Assembly: GCA_038380435.1 (NCBI GenBank) | Contig: JAWZYU010000028.1 | Coordinates: 42,405,095-42,469,094 of the forward strand | Length of the DNA stretch: 64,000 nucleotides | DNA from: Ryuthela nishihirai | Taxonomy: Eukaryota; Arthropoda; Arachnida; Araneae; Heptathelidae | Direction: 5' to 3' | Part shown: positions 54,764 through 64,000 of the stretch, in pieces | How positions within the stretch are numbered: the first letter of the stretch is position 1 | How the letters are laid out: every line of letters begins with the position of its first letter | Made by a program: the position numbers and the translations under genes | The notes under the pieces: generated by a model | Seen by the model: the letters and a program-made list of their open reading frames with translations, nothing else | Told to the model about the DNA's origin: nothing | Database searches by the model: none

Positions 54764-57649
54764 TTACTGCATCAGGCCACTGCACACCAATCTAACAAGG
54801 TCCTGTTTGATACTGTCTGCCCACCACATCCTAGGTTTCCCCCTCTTTCTGAGGCCTTTAGGCACACTGTTCATAACCCTATTCGCCAACCTATAATTAT
54901 TCATACGGGCAACATGGCCAAACCAACGGAGTCTCTCTCTGCACAATATGCTGCTTAGAGGAGGTTGCAAACTCCTTTGCCTAACCTTATCATTAGTTAC
55001 AAAGTTAAACCACCTAAAACCCAAGATACTGCGTAAGCATCTAGAATCAAAAGCATCTAGTTTCCTGTTATCTTGTTTACACAGCGTCCAGGTTTCACTA
55101 CCATAACTAACCCTAGAAAGAACCAAACTATTATACAGTCTAATTTTAGTCTTTAGGTGTATACGCCTATTTCTCCACACTCTCCATAGATTCTTAAAAT
55201 TCCCGGCAGCAATCCCTATTCGTCTGTTAATCTCATGCCACACATCACAAGTATCTGTTACATAGCTCCCAAGATAATTAAACTGTGACACCTGCTCAAG
55301 ACTGCAACCATTCAGATTAGCTGAATCACAACCTGCCTGAACAATTTTCATCACTTTAGTTTTCTCTCTGTTTATAACCAAACCTGCTCTACTACCAGTC
55401 TCATCAACAGCTCGAATGAAAGAGTTCATCTCATCAACATCATTTGCCAAAAGGGCTAAATCATCAGCATAATCTAAATCAGAAATTTTAGTATCTCCAG
55501 TTCATTTAAGGCCAAAATCTTTCCCTTGCAATGAATTTCGCATAACATAATCAATAACCAAGCTAAAGAGAAAAGGAGACAAAATACACCCTTGTCGAAC
55601 ACCAGAAGTAATGCTAAACCAATTGCTACAAGCCTTACCAACTCTCACACTCGACTCAGTGTTATTATTATAAAGAGCTTTCATTATGTTAACTAACTTG
55701 TCTGGTATACCATATGATCTCACAATCAACCACAAATTATGACGATCAACAGAGTCGAAAGCCTTTTTGAAATCAACAAAGCTAGCAACCAAAGGTTTCT
55801 GAAACTCTAAACATTTCTCAAGAATCTGCCAAAGTGAAAATATCTGATCCACACATCCCCTACCACTTCGGAATCCACATTACTCATCACACAATTGACT
55901 GTCAACCAAATTATTAATTCTATTAAGCACAATCAAGGAAAGAACTTTACCTGGAACAGAGAGTAGGCTGATACCCCTATAGTTATCACAAGAACTGCGA
56001 TCACCTTTTTTGAAAATAGGGATAATAATAGCTCTGGTAAAATCTTTAGGAACCATGCCTTTATCATAAAATCTATTCAAAATTTCAGTCATCCAAGTGG
56101 TAACCGAAACATTCCCAGCTCTGAGCATTTCTGTACTAATTTCATCTACCCCTGGGGATTTATGAAGTTTAAGTTTAGAAATAGTCAAAATAACTTCAGA
56201 TTGTGTTATAGGGCCAACATTAAAGCTGCCAATGCATCTATCATCATTACAAACAATGGGAGTAGAACTAACCACATTGTTTAGAACATCACTGAAATGC
56301 TCAGCCCAGCTAGCCATGACAGAATCCACCCCTTCTATAACCTTACCTTGTTTATCCTGCAAGCCTTGTATGCCTGTCCGTTTTCTACCACATAAAACAT
56401 TAACTATCTGGTACAGCTCTCTGCTGTTGTGCTGCATAACTGCTTCCTCAGCTTTGTCAGCCAAGCCATCAAGCCAAAGATTCTTATCAGTAGCTAACTG
56501 ATCCTTCACACGTTTATTAAGCTCTCTGTAATCCTTTCTATTAAGACTAGTAGGGTACTGATTAAGGACATTCCTGCAGTTCCTTCTTTCTGAAATAAGC
56601 TCTAGTGCCTTATCACTTAAATAATTCTGTCTCCTCTGCTCCTTTTTTCCTAAAAGAGTACTGTTAGTTTCCAGAAACGCCTGTTTAAAATGATCCCATT
56701 CTTCATCAACTTCAGTATTAAGCAAACCATGACTGTCATAATGACTAAGTAACCTATCATGGTAAGCTTTAGCTATAACTGGGTCTTTCAGAGCTTCAGT
56801 ATTAAAGGTAAATTTTTTAACCCTAGCACAACACTTTTTAAGTTTAAGTTGCAAGACACTTTTAACAAGGTAATGGTCAGATCCAATTTCAGCTCCCCTA
56901 TATGCCCTGGTATTTCTAACAGAACTAGCCCATTTGCTGTTAATTAATATATAATCAATCATATTCCTATGCAGCCCATCAGGTGAAACCCATGTGTATT
57001 TATGTATGTCGCGGTGTTTGTAATATGTGTTAGTTATTCTGAAACCATTTAGTTTACTTACCTGTAGGAGACGTTGCCCGTTGCCATTGCAGCTACCAAT
57101 ACCAAAAGGGCCTGTCACTCCTCCCCAAAGGTCAGAGTCAGTACCAACTTTGGCATTGAAGTCACCTAGAACAAGGGTAATATCTCCTTTCTTGACAGAA
57201 TTCAAAATATCCTGAAGTTGTCCGTAAAACATATCCTTCTCATCCTCATCAGCATCCTCAGTGGGGGCATAACAGCAGATAACATTCAAGTCTTTAATGC
57301 TTGTCTGAAATTTTGCTGTGAGAAACCTTTCATTAATGCACTCATATCCTAGAAGAGCATCACTAGCATGTCTGCTGAGCAGCAGACCCATGCCTTGGTG
57401 ATGCTTTCCATCCTCCCTCCCTGTAAAGAGAAATTTAAAGTTATTTTTAAGTATCTCACCTTTACCTGTCCATCTGGTCTCTTGCAAGCCTAGAATATCT
57501 AGGTTATAGCGCTGGAATTCCCAAATGAGGACATCAAGAGAATAATCTCTATGTAATGTCCTCACGTTCCACGTTCTTGCAGAGAAAATGATTAATAGGA
57601 TTTTTAAAGAAATTAGGTTTATTGAGATAGGTAGCGCCAACAATATCAA
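54764..57649 (-). pseudogene. RTE ORF2: endonuclease and reverse transcriptase with two nonsense codons
   Basis: One frame of about 960 codons. N-terminal endonuclease: RTWNVRTL, ILGLQETRW, GDFNAKVG and GSDHYLV. RT: KSPGVDEISTEML, NYRGISLLSVPGKV, FVDFKKAFDSVDR, GVRQGCILSPFLF and YADD (55460-55471). The C-terminal end has LRWFGHVARM, typical of RTE. Only two lesions were seen: TAA at 55880-55882 and TGA at 55502-55504, both explainable as single transitions from the residues expected there. No frameshift was found, so this is a recent copy. The true start may lie upstream of 57649. Confidence 0.92.
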
Positions 57650-57872
57650 ACAGCCCCCTGATCGCAGGCATGGGGCAAAGACCTGTTCCTCCTCCGCTAA
57701 AGGCTGAAGTCACCGATGCTGGTAGGAACTTCAGGCACCACCTTTTCAAGTGGACTTTTTCAAGAGCCATATGGCCTTCCTGAGACACATTACTCCAGTT
57801 TAGGCTTGACGATGCCCAACTAGCTAAGTAAGGTTCAGGTACCTGCGATGGCCTCTGATTAGGATTATCCAC
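57549..57872 (-). other. short upstream frame in the RTE 5' region
   Basis: A 107-codon frame overlapping the start of ORF2 in another register. It has no recognised domain; it could be a small ORF1 or a chance frame. Confidence 0.3.
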
Positions 57873-58560
57873 CAGCTGATATAAGGTATCCCATGCCTCT
57901 GTTCACTTAGGGTTGGCAACCCAGAAGCAAACAGAAAACACAGCAGCAGATTCTCCCTCAACAGAGGCCCACCAGTGCAGCAAGTCCAGGATCCATAATC
58001 AAACTCAAATCCAAAAACAAGTCCAGTTTAGTAGGTGTAAATGGTCAGCACCAGGACCCTGTGAAGTTGACCACTCCTCAGCAGGGTTGAAAAAAAAAGA
58101 AAAAAGTGGCCATAGATGACCAGATCAGTAGGCCATACTGAACTGGCAGCCCTCCCCTTCCGTTCCCTTCCAAAAGAGAATATCTCTTTCGAAAGGTACT
58201 AACGGCCTGCACCACGAGAAGGCGGGGTCGGACATTAGGTGTTAGACCAGGCCGGTTCTGTGCATCATCACTAGGGATTGGTACACAGCTCTCCTTCCAA
58301 TTTACGCCTAGCTACCATTTACATACCATATATCCTACACATATTACAATATTAAAATTGCTGACAGAGCTGTATCAGGTGAATAACAAAAATCACAGTT
58401 TTTTTTTTCAGATCTGTATCCTATGGAAGCTCACAACGAATGGGAGAGCATTATCTGTATGCCAAGGGACAAATTGATTATCAGGGTAATATTGCATGAA
58501 AACCAAGGAACACAACGACTGGGAGAGTTCTGTCCTATTCGCGCTACAATCATTTTTAAG

Positions 58561-59110
58561 AAATCGCAATGCTTACTGCTTTCTAAAAGAGCAGCCAAAA
58601 AAGCGAAGAACAGAATCAATATTTTACCTTGAAATGCAGCCTCGAAAGCGTTGTTGTCTCGGAGAATGTGTTTCGCACCTGAGCCAGCCCCTCGAGAAGA
58701 CACAATCAATCCAAACACCAAAGAAACAACGCCGGGCAAGGTCTCAAATCCTCTTACAATCAGCACCATTCTTTCTCGTATCAATTCCTCAGATTATCAC
58801 AGACACCGAGAGAGCATTTCACTCTCCTCGAAGAAATAAGATAATTATTGTCATAAGATGTTCAGCGTTACAATTGAAAAACAACACAAATCACATTGGA
58901 TGCCAGAGAAATAACTATTCAGACATCCTCTTCTTCTTCCTTTGCTCTGCTCCTTTATTTCTGCTACTCCTACTCTTCCAACAGCACCTGGTTCAATAAG
59001 CTCGGACTCTACTCTTTTCTCTTCCTCCAGCTAAGCCACGAAGCGATCGCAGCAGCACTACGTGAGCCTGCGCACTGCATCGGTGTAGTCCACTTCACCT
59101 GAAGGGGATT
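58561..59110 (-). other. candidate exon and promoter-like region
   Basis: On the minus strand a possible 51-bp exon (about 58632-58682) lies between gctggctcag and a CAAG|GTAAAAT donor, with a frame reading AKHILRDNNAFEAAFQ. The sequence behind it (58900-59100) is pyrimidine-rich with CpGs and a tgcgca motif. No family recognised; splice strength is moderate. Confidence 0.25.
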
Positions 59111-59354
59111 TAGTCTCCTTCTTGATCTTTTAACCAAACAATACTTATTTTACTCTGTGGGCCAGGCAATGTCACCGTCATATTCAGGTTTTACACCGTA
59201 GAATGTGCGTGAGACATTCATCTAAAGCATTTCATTCAGGCTTCCAAATACTGGTCTCAATAAACATTGTTTTTAGGCAAATCTGTTCAATTTCATATTG
59301 CTCCTTCCAGACGAAGTGTTTAGTGAATGTCAGAAAATACCTAACACTTTCATT
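59111..59354. other. unannotated region
   Basis: No gene or recognised repeat. Confidence 0.35.
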
Positions 59355-59367
59355 TTGCACTAACGAC

Positions 59368-59757
59368 TTTTGGGTTGGGTTGTTTTACCTCTGAGCGGCA
59401 CATTTTTGCACACCATGGGCTAAATGGCCAGGTCACATGGACCCCGAAGGCTCAGAGAAGGTTGGAGGAGGGGACCCACTGGAACAGCTGTTGGGAGACA
59501 GATGGTAGACTCCCGTCAAGACCATCCAGCGTGTTCTTTAACGTGCGCAGGGTATGGCTCTCCCGCACACGGGGCAACGGCTTAACGTCCCATCAGACGG
59601 ACGGCGGCCTTTCCAAGCCCATCGGTGTCCCGTACTGACCGTGGGCAGGGCGGGGAGTTTTGCGAAGATAAATCTCAACGCTGACCCAGCTGGACTCGAA
59701 CCTGGGAACTACAGATTACGAGCCTGGCGCGCTACCGACTGAGCCACCCCCGCCCCC
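59368..59757 (-). mobile_element. SINE1 copy, full length
   Basis: A 13-bp duplication, ttgcactaacgac (59355-59367, 59758-59770). Confidence 0.96.
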
Positions 59758-59954
59758 TTGCACTAACGACAGTTGTGCAGGAAGGTGCTAGCTATTTTTC
59801 CACCCTGGAGCAAACTTCTGTCTCCTCTTTCTCTAAGTCTAATTTTAGATACTAATGATTAATTTATTTAGATTGAAGAGATTTTTTCGAAGTATTTATT
59901 CATATATTAACGAAGATATCACTTTGCATTTAAATTCGATCAATTTTAGAGGAA

Positions 59955-60045
59955 AAATTGTCTTGAGCCGGGTGGAATACGAACCCACGACTTCCTGATA
60001 ACATGTCAGGTGCTCTGGACCACTGTGCTCTGGCCGCCGATCAAG
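59955..60045 (-). tRNA. tRNA-like sequence, likely pseudogene or SINE head
   Basis: On the minus strand: an A-box-like ggccagagcacagtggtcc, a ccwga-type stem with a 7-base loop (cctga/tcagg), a T arm gtgggttcgtattccac, and ends cttga/tcaag that can pair. A truncated relative at 40145-40192 shows it is a repeat. The non-canonical loop argues against a working tRNA. Confidence 0.5.
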
Positions 60046-60155
60046 ATTTCCTCTAATTGATACTATGATCTAATTGATGCTATGAATCATAACATCAATT
60101 CGAAGCTATTTGCTTTAGAAGTATTATTTGTTTATCATAGTGCAACTTTTTTATT

Positions 60156-60529
60156 GGGGAGCGGGGGTGGGTCAGTCGTTAGCGCGCCAGGCTGGTAATC
60201 TGTAGTTCCCAGGTTCGAGTCCCAGCTGGGTCAGCGTTGAGATTTGTCTCCGCAAAACTCCCCGCCCTGCCCAAGGTCAATAGGGGACACCGATGGGCTT
60301 GGAAAGGCCGCCGTCCGTCGGATGGGACGTTAAGCCGTAGCCCCGTGTGCGGGAGAGCCATACCCTGTGCACGTTAAAGAACACGCTGGATGGCCTTGAC
60401 GGGAGGCTACCATCTGTCTCCGAACAGCTGTTCCAGTGGGTCCCCTCCCCCAACCTTCTCTGAGCCTTCGGGGTCCATGTGACCCATGGTGTGCAAAAAA
60501 GTGCTGCTCAGAGGTAAAACAACCCAACC
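60156..60529 (+). mobile_element. SINE1 copy with short deletion near 3' end
   Basis: A 13-bp duplication, caacttttttatt (60143-60155, 60530-60542). The ctggccatttag block before catggtgtgc is missing. Confidence 0.95.
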
Positions 60530-60542
60530 CAACTTTTTTATT

Positions 60543-61375
60543 TTTCACATTCAGTTTTGATTATGCATCATTATAAAGTGTAACGTTTTTCGAAGTAAAT
60601 TATATATGCAAGAAATTTTGTATCTTTCGTATTTTCAAACCGAAACGTTATTTGATCTATAAATGGTTTACAAAAATTGCGTAAGAACTGATGTGGGAGG
60701 CACATCACTCGGTTAATTACAGCTCTAGAACATGCCCGGATCAAGAAAAAAAAAATAAAAGGAGGTGGAGGGCGGAAAGGAATTCCATCGAGCCGTAAGA
60801 AGAGTAAAAGAGGTGGGGGGGGGGGGAACTAAGAGACTGGATTTCCATTACAGTATAACATTTTACACCCCGTTTTACAGGTCTTTAATTTTTTTTTCGA
60901 AAAAATACATGAAATATTATTCATGTTTAATATTTTTCGTGCATTACCTTACTACCATTATCAAAGTGTGTGTGTTGGTGGGGGGGGGGGGGGTGCCGTA
61001 TCTTCCCTGCTCTTGCTCTCAAATTATTATGATCGTCAATAAAACCAATCATCCCGTAGAAGTAAAATATGATCCAACCGTCTATCTTCATTCGAGCTTA
61101 TAACAGAAGGTCTGATGCAGCGTCTTTCAAACTTTTTCTCTTGGAGACACTTCTGAAGTAATCCATTTATCGCGATACAACTGTAGCAAAATGTACTTTT
61201 CTTTCGTTATATATCGTAAAATTCAAATTAAACAGAAACGTATGTTAAGTTCAACATTTGACAAAGAACAAGAGTAAAAACCGCAAAGCAACACTAAAGT
61301 ACAAAGTGTTATAGAGTGTTATTGTTGTTCCTAAATTTTTGCTACATATCACTGGAATTATCTGAGAATCATTGG
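60543..61375. other. unannotated AT-rich region
   Basis: Only G-runs (60814-60826 and 60980-60992) stand out. No gene. Confidence 0.4.
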
Positions 61376-61708
61376 ATTGGGTTGGGTTGTTTTACCTCTG
61401 AGAGGCACTTTTTTGCACACCATGGCCTAAATGGCCAGGATACATGGACCCCGAAGGGTCAGAAAAGGTTGGAGGAGGGGACCCACTGGAACCGCTGTTG
61501 GGAGACAAATGGTAGCCTCCCATCAAGGCCATCCAGCGTGTTCTTTAACGTGCACAGGGTATGGCTCTCCGTACACGAGGCCACGGCTTAACGTCCCATT
61601 CGATGGACGGCGGCCTTTTTAAGCCCATCGGTGTCCGCTACTGATCGTGGGCAGGGCGGGGAGTTTTGGGGAGATAAATCTCAACGCTGACCCAGCTGGG
61701 ACTCGAAA
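61376..61708 (-). mobile_element. SINE1 copy, 5'-truncated
   Basis: Starts with a normal tail. The head ends inside the B box (gctgggactcgaa). No target-site duplication identified. Confidence 0.92.
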
Positions 61709-61850
61709 CTAAATTCATCGCCGACACGGCGGGAAACTGGGTATCATTGATGTAACAACTGATAGAAAAGTAAATATATTTATTTATATTATTTTTCATA
61801 CACATCACTCACCTTTGGTGCGTTTAGTAAAACACATCTGCCCCAAAGCT

Positions 61851-62243
61851 GGGGGCGGGGGTGGCTCAGTCGGTAGCGAGCCAGGCTAGTAATTTGTAGT
61901 TCCCAGGTTCGAGTCCCAGCTGGGTCAGCGTTGAGATTTATCTCCGCAAAATTCCCCGCCCTGCCCACGGTCAGTAGGGGACACCGATGGGCTTGGAAAG
62001 GCCGCCGTCCGTCGGATGGGACGTTAAGCCGTGGCCCCGTGTGCGGGAGAGCCATACCCTGTGCACGTTAAAGAACACGCTGGATGGCCTTGACGGGAGG
62101 CTACCCTCTGTCTCCCCACAGCTGTTCCAGTGGGTCCCCTCCCCCAACCTTCTCTGAGCCTTCGGGGTCCATGTGACCTGGCCATTTAGCCCATTGTGTG
62201 CAAAAAAGTGCCGCTCAGAGTTAAAACAACCCAACCCAACCCA
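61851..62243 (+). mobile_element. SINE1 copy, full length
   Basis: An 11-bp duplication, gccccaaagct (61840-61850, 62244-62254). One of the copies closest to the apparent consensus, so it is a good reference. Confidence 0.96.
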
Positions 62244-62254
62244 GCCCCAAAGCT

Positions 62255-62555
62255 TCTAAGGCAGTAAAATTACAAACAAAAGTATAACAATAAAATTAAA
62301 GAATAAATTCAATATTTGAGCACATTTGACGAACTGAAGCATATATATGCTTCAGGTTTAATATTCCGATGAAAATTATGATTTGTTTACAGAGCAAAAA
62401 TTAATAACTCTCTCAGTTGTAGTGGGAAATTGAAATCACAACTATATCAGAGGATAAAGTGATATTAACCAAAAAAATTAAGTACGAGTTTATAACACAA
62501 AGGGATTGTAGAAATAATTTAATACGGTTTGCAGTGTGATCTCGATTATTTTACG
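62255..62555. other. AT-rich region with a short palindrome
   Basis: A perfect 22-bp palindrome (62336-62357, arms ctgaagcatat) lies here. No gene was seen. Confidence 0.5.
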
Positions 62556-62559
62556 TTTT

Positions 62560-62790
62560 TTATTGAACTGCTTCAAAGCGCATCTGTCTTTCATCTGCGT
62601 ATCGTGAGCAGTTCAATAATATATGAAGATTTGTCTCCTTTACAAATCGTTCAAAGTGCTGTGGCGATGTTTTTATTTTGAAAAGATAGTTATTTTTATA
62701 AACTGTTCCTGTGTGTAGCCTGGATATTTTTGTTATATTTTGCCTTGAGGAATCATATTGGTCCGAATAACTGATATGTTCTTCTAAAGA
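62560..62790 (-). pseudogene. C-terminal remnant of an I/R1-like LINE pol
   Basis: The frame reads ISRLHTGTVYKN, then a decayed Cys/His region and ETNLHILLNCSRY, matching the C-terminal motif of the LINE at 11 kb (ETVHHILLNC). The Cys residues of the knuckle are partly lost. The rest of the element is absent, cut at the palindrome at 62791. Confidence 0.55.
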
Positions 62791-62875
62791 ATACACAGTC
62801 ATGTTAGAATAATATAACCACCTACCATAGTATATGTATGGTAGGTGGTCATATTATTTTGATACGACTGTGTAT
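62791..62875. mobile_element. minimal palindromic MITE
   Basis: An 85-bp near-perfect palindrome whose arms contain taggtggtcatattatt and cacagtc termini. The TA dinucleotides at 62792-62793 and 62873-62874 would be the duplicated target. The same taggtggtcatattatttt block occurs in the foldback clusters at 33.5 and 38.6 kb. Confidence 0.8.
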
Positions 62876-62924
62876 CTGAAGTTATTATCTATAGAGATAT
62901 GTATGTACACACACCAGCCACTGA

Positions 62925-63528
62925 ATTAGAAACCTTTATTCAATACCAAGTTGAATCTCCTTTAGCCCGAATTACAGCACGAATGCGGTTTGGCATAGAT
63001 TCCACAAGGTGTTGGAGTGCCTTTACATCTCCAGCATATCAGGCGTTCACCAGAGAGTCCTTTAACTGGCTCAGGGTTTGACGGAAGAGGACTTTGCTCC
63101 CGGATCTGTTTTCCTAACAAGTCCCATAGATTATCAGTGAAGTTCAGATACGGGGCTTTGTGGCAGCCAGGGAAGATGGTGGAAGTCGCTGTCATGCTCG
63201 CTAAACCACTGCTGAACACATCTTGCGCGATGGACAGCAGCATTGTCGTCCATGAAACAGTCGTCACCTGCTGGATAAAAAGTCAACATTGCAGGATGGA
63301 CTTGATCGGCAACAATGTTCAGATAATCATTGGAGGACACCCGACCTTCCAGCAATATCAGGGGACCCGTTCCGTAACAACAGACTGTGCCCCACACCAC
63401 GACACCACCTCCAGAACCTTAAGTTGTGTTTACAAGGCAAGCTGGGTCCATTGCTTCATGGGGCTCCCACCAAACTCTCTGCCTACCGTCGGTACAGAAC
63501 AAGGTGTACCGCGACTCTTCAGACCATA
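62925..63528 (-). pseudogene. Tc1-like transposase remnant, second family
   Basis: Two overlapping frames on the minus strand give MVWGTVCCYGTGPL, NIVADQVHPAML, FMDDNAAVHRARCVQQWF and NFTDNLWDLLG, i.e. the C-terminal catalytic half of a Tc1-type DD-E transposase. The pieces need a frameshift near 63150. The N-terminal half is missing beyond the SINE1 at 63529. Distinct from the element at 15 kb. Confidence 0.87.
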
Positions 63529-63917
63529 GGGGCGCGGGTAGCTCAGTCGGTAGCCCGCCAGGCTCGTAATCTGTAGTTCCCAGGTTCGAGTCCCAGCTGG
63601 GTCAGCGTTGAGATTTATCTCCGCAAAATTCCCCGCCCTGCCCACGGTCAGTAGGGGACACCGATGGGCTTGGAAAGGCCGCCATCCGTCGGATGGGACG
63701 TTAAGCCGTGGCCCGTGTGCGGGAGAGCCATACCCTGTGCACGTTAAAGAACACGCTGAATGTCCTTGACGGGAGGCTACCATCTGTCCCCCAACAGCTG
63801 TTCCAGTGGGTCCCCTCCCCCAACCTTCTCTGAGCCTTCGGGGTCCATGTGACCTGGCCATTTAGCCCATGGTGTGCAAAAAAGTGCCGCTCAGAGGTAA
63901 AACAACCCAACCCAACT
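63529..63917 (+). mobile_element. SINE1 copy at the edge of the Tc1 remnant
   Basis: Intact copy (head gggcgcgggtagctcagtcgg). The Tc1 sequence does not resume on its right and no target-site duplication is visible, so a deletion accompanied or followed insertion. Confidence 0.94.
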
Positions 63918-64000
63918 CATTAGTGCCCATCAAATTAAAAAAGAGTTTTCCAATTATCATTTTAAATGTTTCCAATGGAAACTTCATGTCGTTCATATTC
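63918..64000. other. unannotated end of window
   Basis: AT-rich sequence without features. Confidence 0.4.

Larger units (their letters stand above)
54672..58328 (-). mobile_element. RTE-type LINE, apparently full length
   Basis: A perfect 11-bp duplication, tatatcctaca (54661-54671, 58329-58339), defines a 3657-bp element. The 3' end is a short UTR and an (ATG)n tail, usual for RTE. One long frame encodes APE endonuclease then RT, with no RNase H. The 5' region (57650-58328) is non-coding or holds a short upstream frame. It inserted into the ~37-bp array. Confidence 0.92.
50140..58660. repeat. degenerate ~37-bp tandem array, heavily interrupted
   Basis: Repeated words (cagtggttggcaaagctcta, tcctatgggtaccaaaaaa) occur every 35-40 bp in 52211-53330, 54390-54671 and 58340-58560. 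Related, weaker words occur at 50140-50340. The intervening sequence is inserted elements: the hAT MITE, two SINE2, a SINE1 and the RTE LINE. The array is old and its true length without insertions is about 2.5 kb. Confidence 0.7.

Overview
The window is a repeat-dense, AT-rich eukaryotic stretch, most likely from an arthropod and possibly a chelicerate such as a spider. That guess rests on the mix of I-clade, PHD-ORF1 and RTE LINEs, Tc1/mariner, hAT MITEs and tRNA-derived SINEs. The species cannot be fixed from sequence alone. No complete host gene is present. The clearest host-coding piece is one EGF-like exon on the minus strand (14881-14997) with a consensus acceptor and donor and phase 1-1 boundaries, so at least part of the window is probably intronic DNA of a large minus-strand gene. 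Three weaker minus-strand exon candidates lie near 28.3, 45.7 and 58.6 kb.

The dominant component is one ~390-bp SINE, called SINE1 here. It has a tRNA-Met-like head with A and B boxes, a conserved central body and a tail ending in AACCC-type repeats. I count about 38 loci on both strands, 18 of them with target-site duplications (TSDs). A second ~205-bp tRNA-Ser/Leu-like SINE (SINE2) occurs at nine places. Most short open frames in the window are fragments of these SINEs and are not genes.

Larger elements, left to right, are: a hAT-type MITE (2738-3150); a 5'-truncated I-clade LINE with RNase H (9994-14221); a Tc1-like transposon broken by two SINEs (15082-16869); a U6 snRNA copy fused to a SINE2 (20309-20615); a decayed LINE with a PHD-finger ORF1 (about 23680-28100); nested SINE1 copies (28.5-32.7 kb); foldback MITEs (33.2, 38.4 and 40.2 kb); a mariner with a SINE1 inside (35811-37941); minisatellites (20.9-22.0, 41.2-42.5, 46.2-48.1 kb); a hAT MITE swollen by a 30-bp minisatellite (50348-52202); an RTE LINE with an 11-bp TSD and only two nonsense codons (54672-58328); and a second Tc1 remnant (62.9-63.5 kb). 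A degenerate ~37-bp tandem array underlies about 50.1-58.7 kb and was the target of several of these insertions.

The most unusual structure concerns how the repeats grow. SINE1 3' halves are repeatedly multimerised, with at least three unit sizes (168, 97 and ~95 bp). The 168-bp form shares diagnostic substitutions at unlinked loci, which suggests a multimer that itself retrotransposes. Its junction motif resembles the 3' end of the I-clade LINE in this window, a candidate partner.
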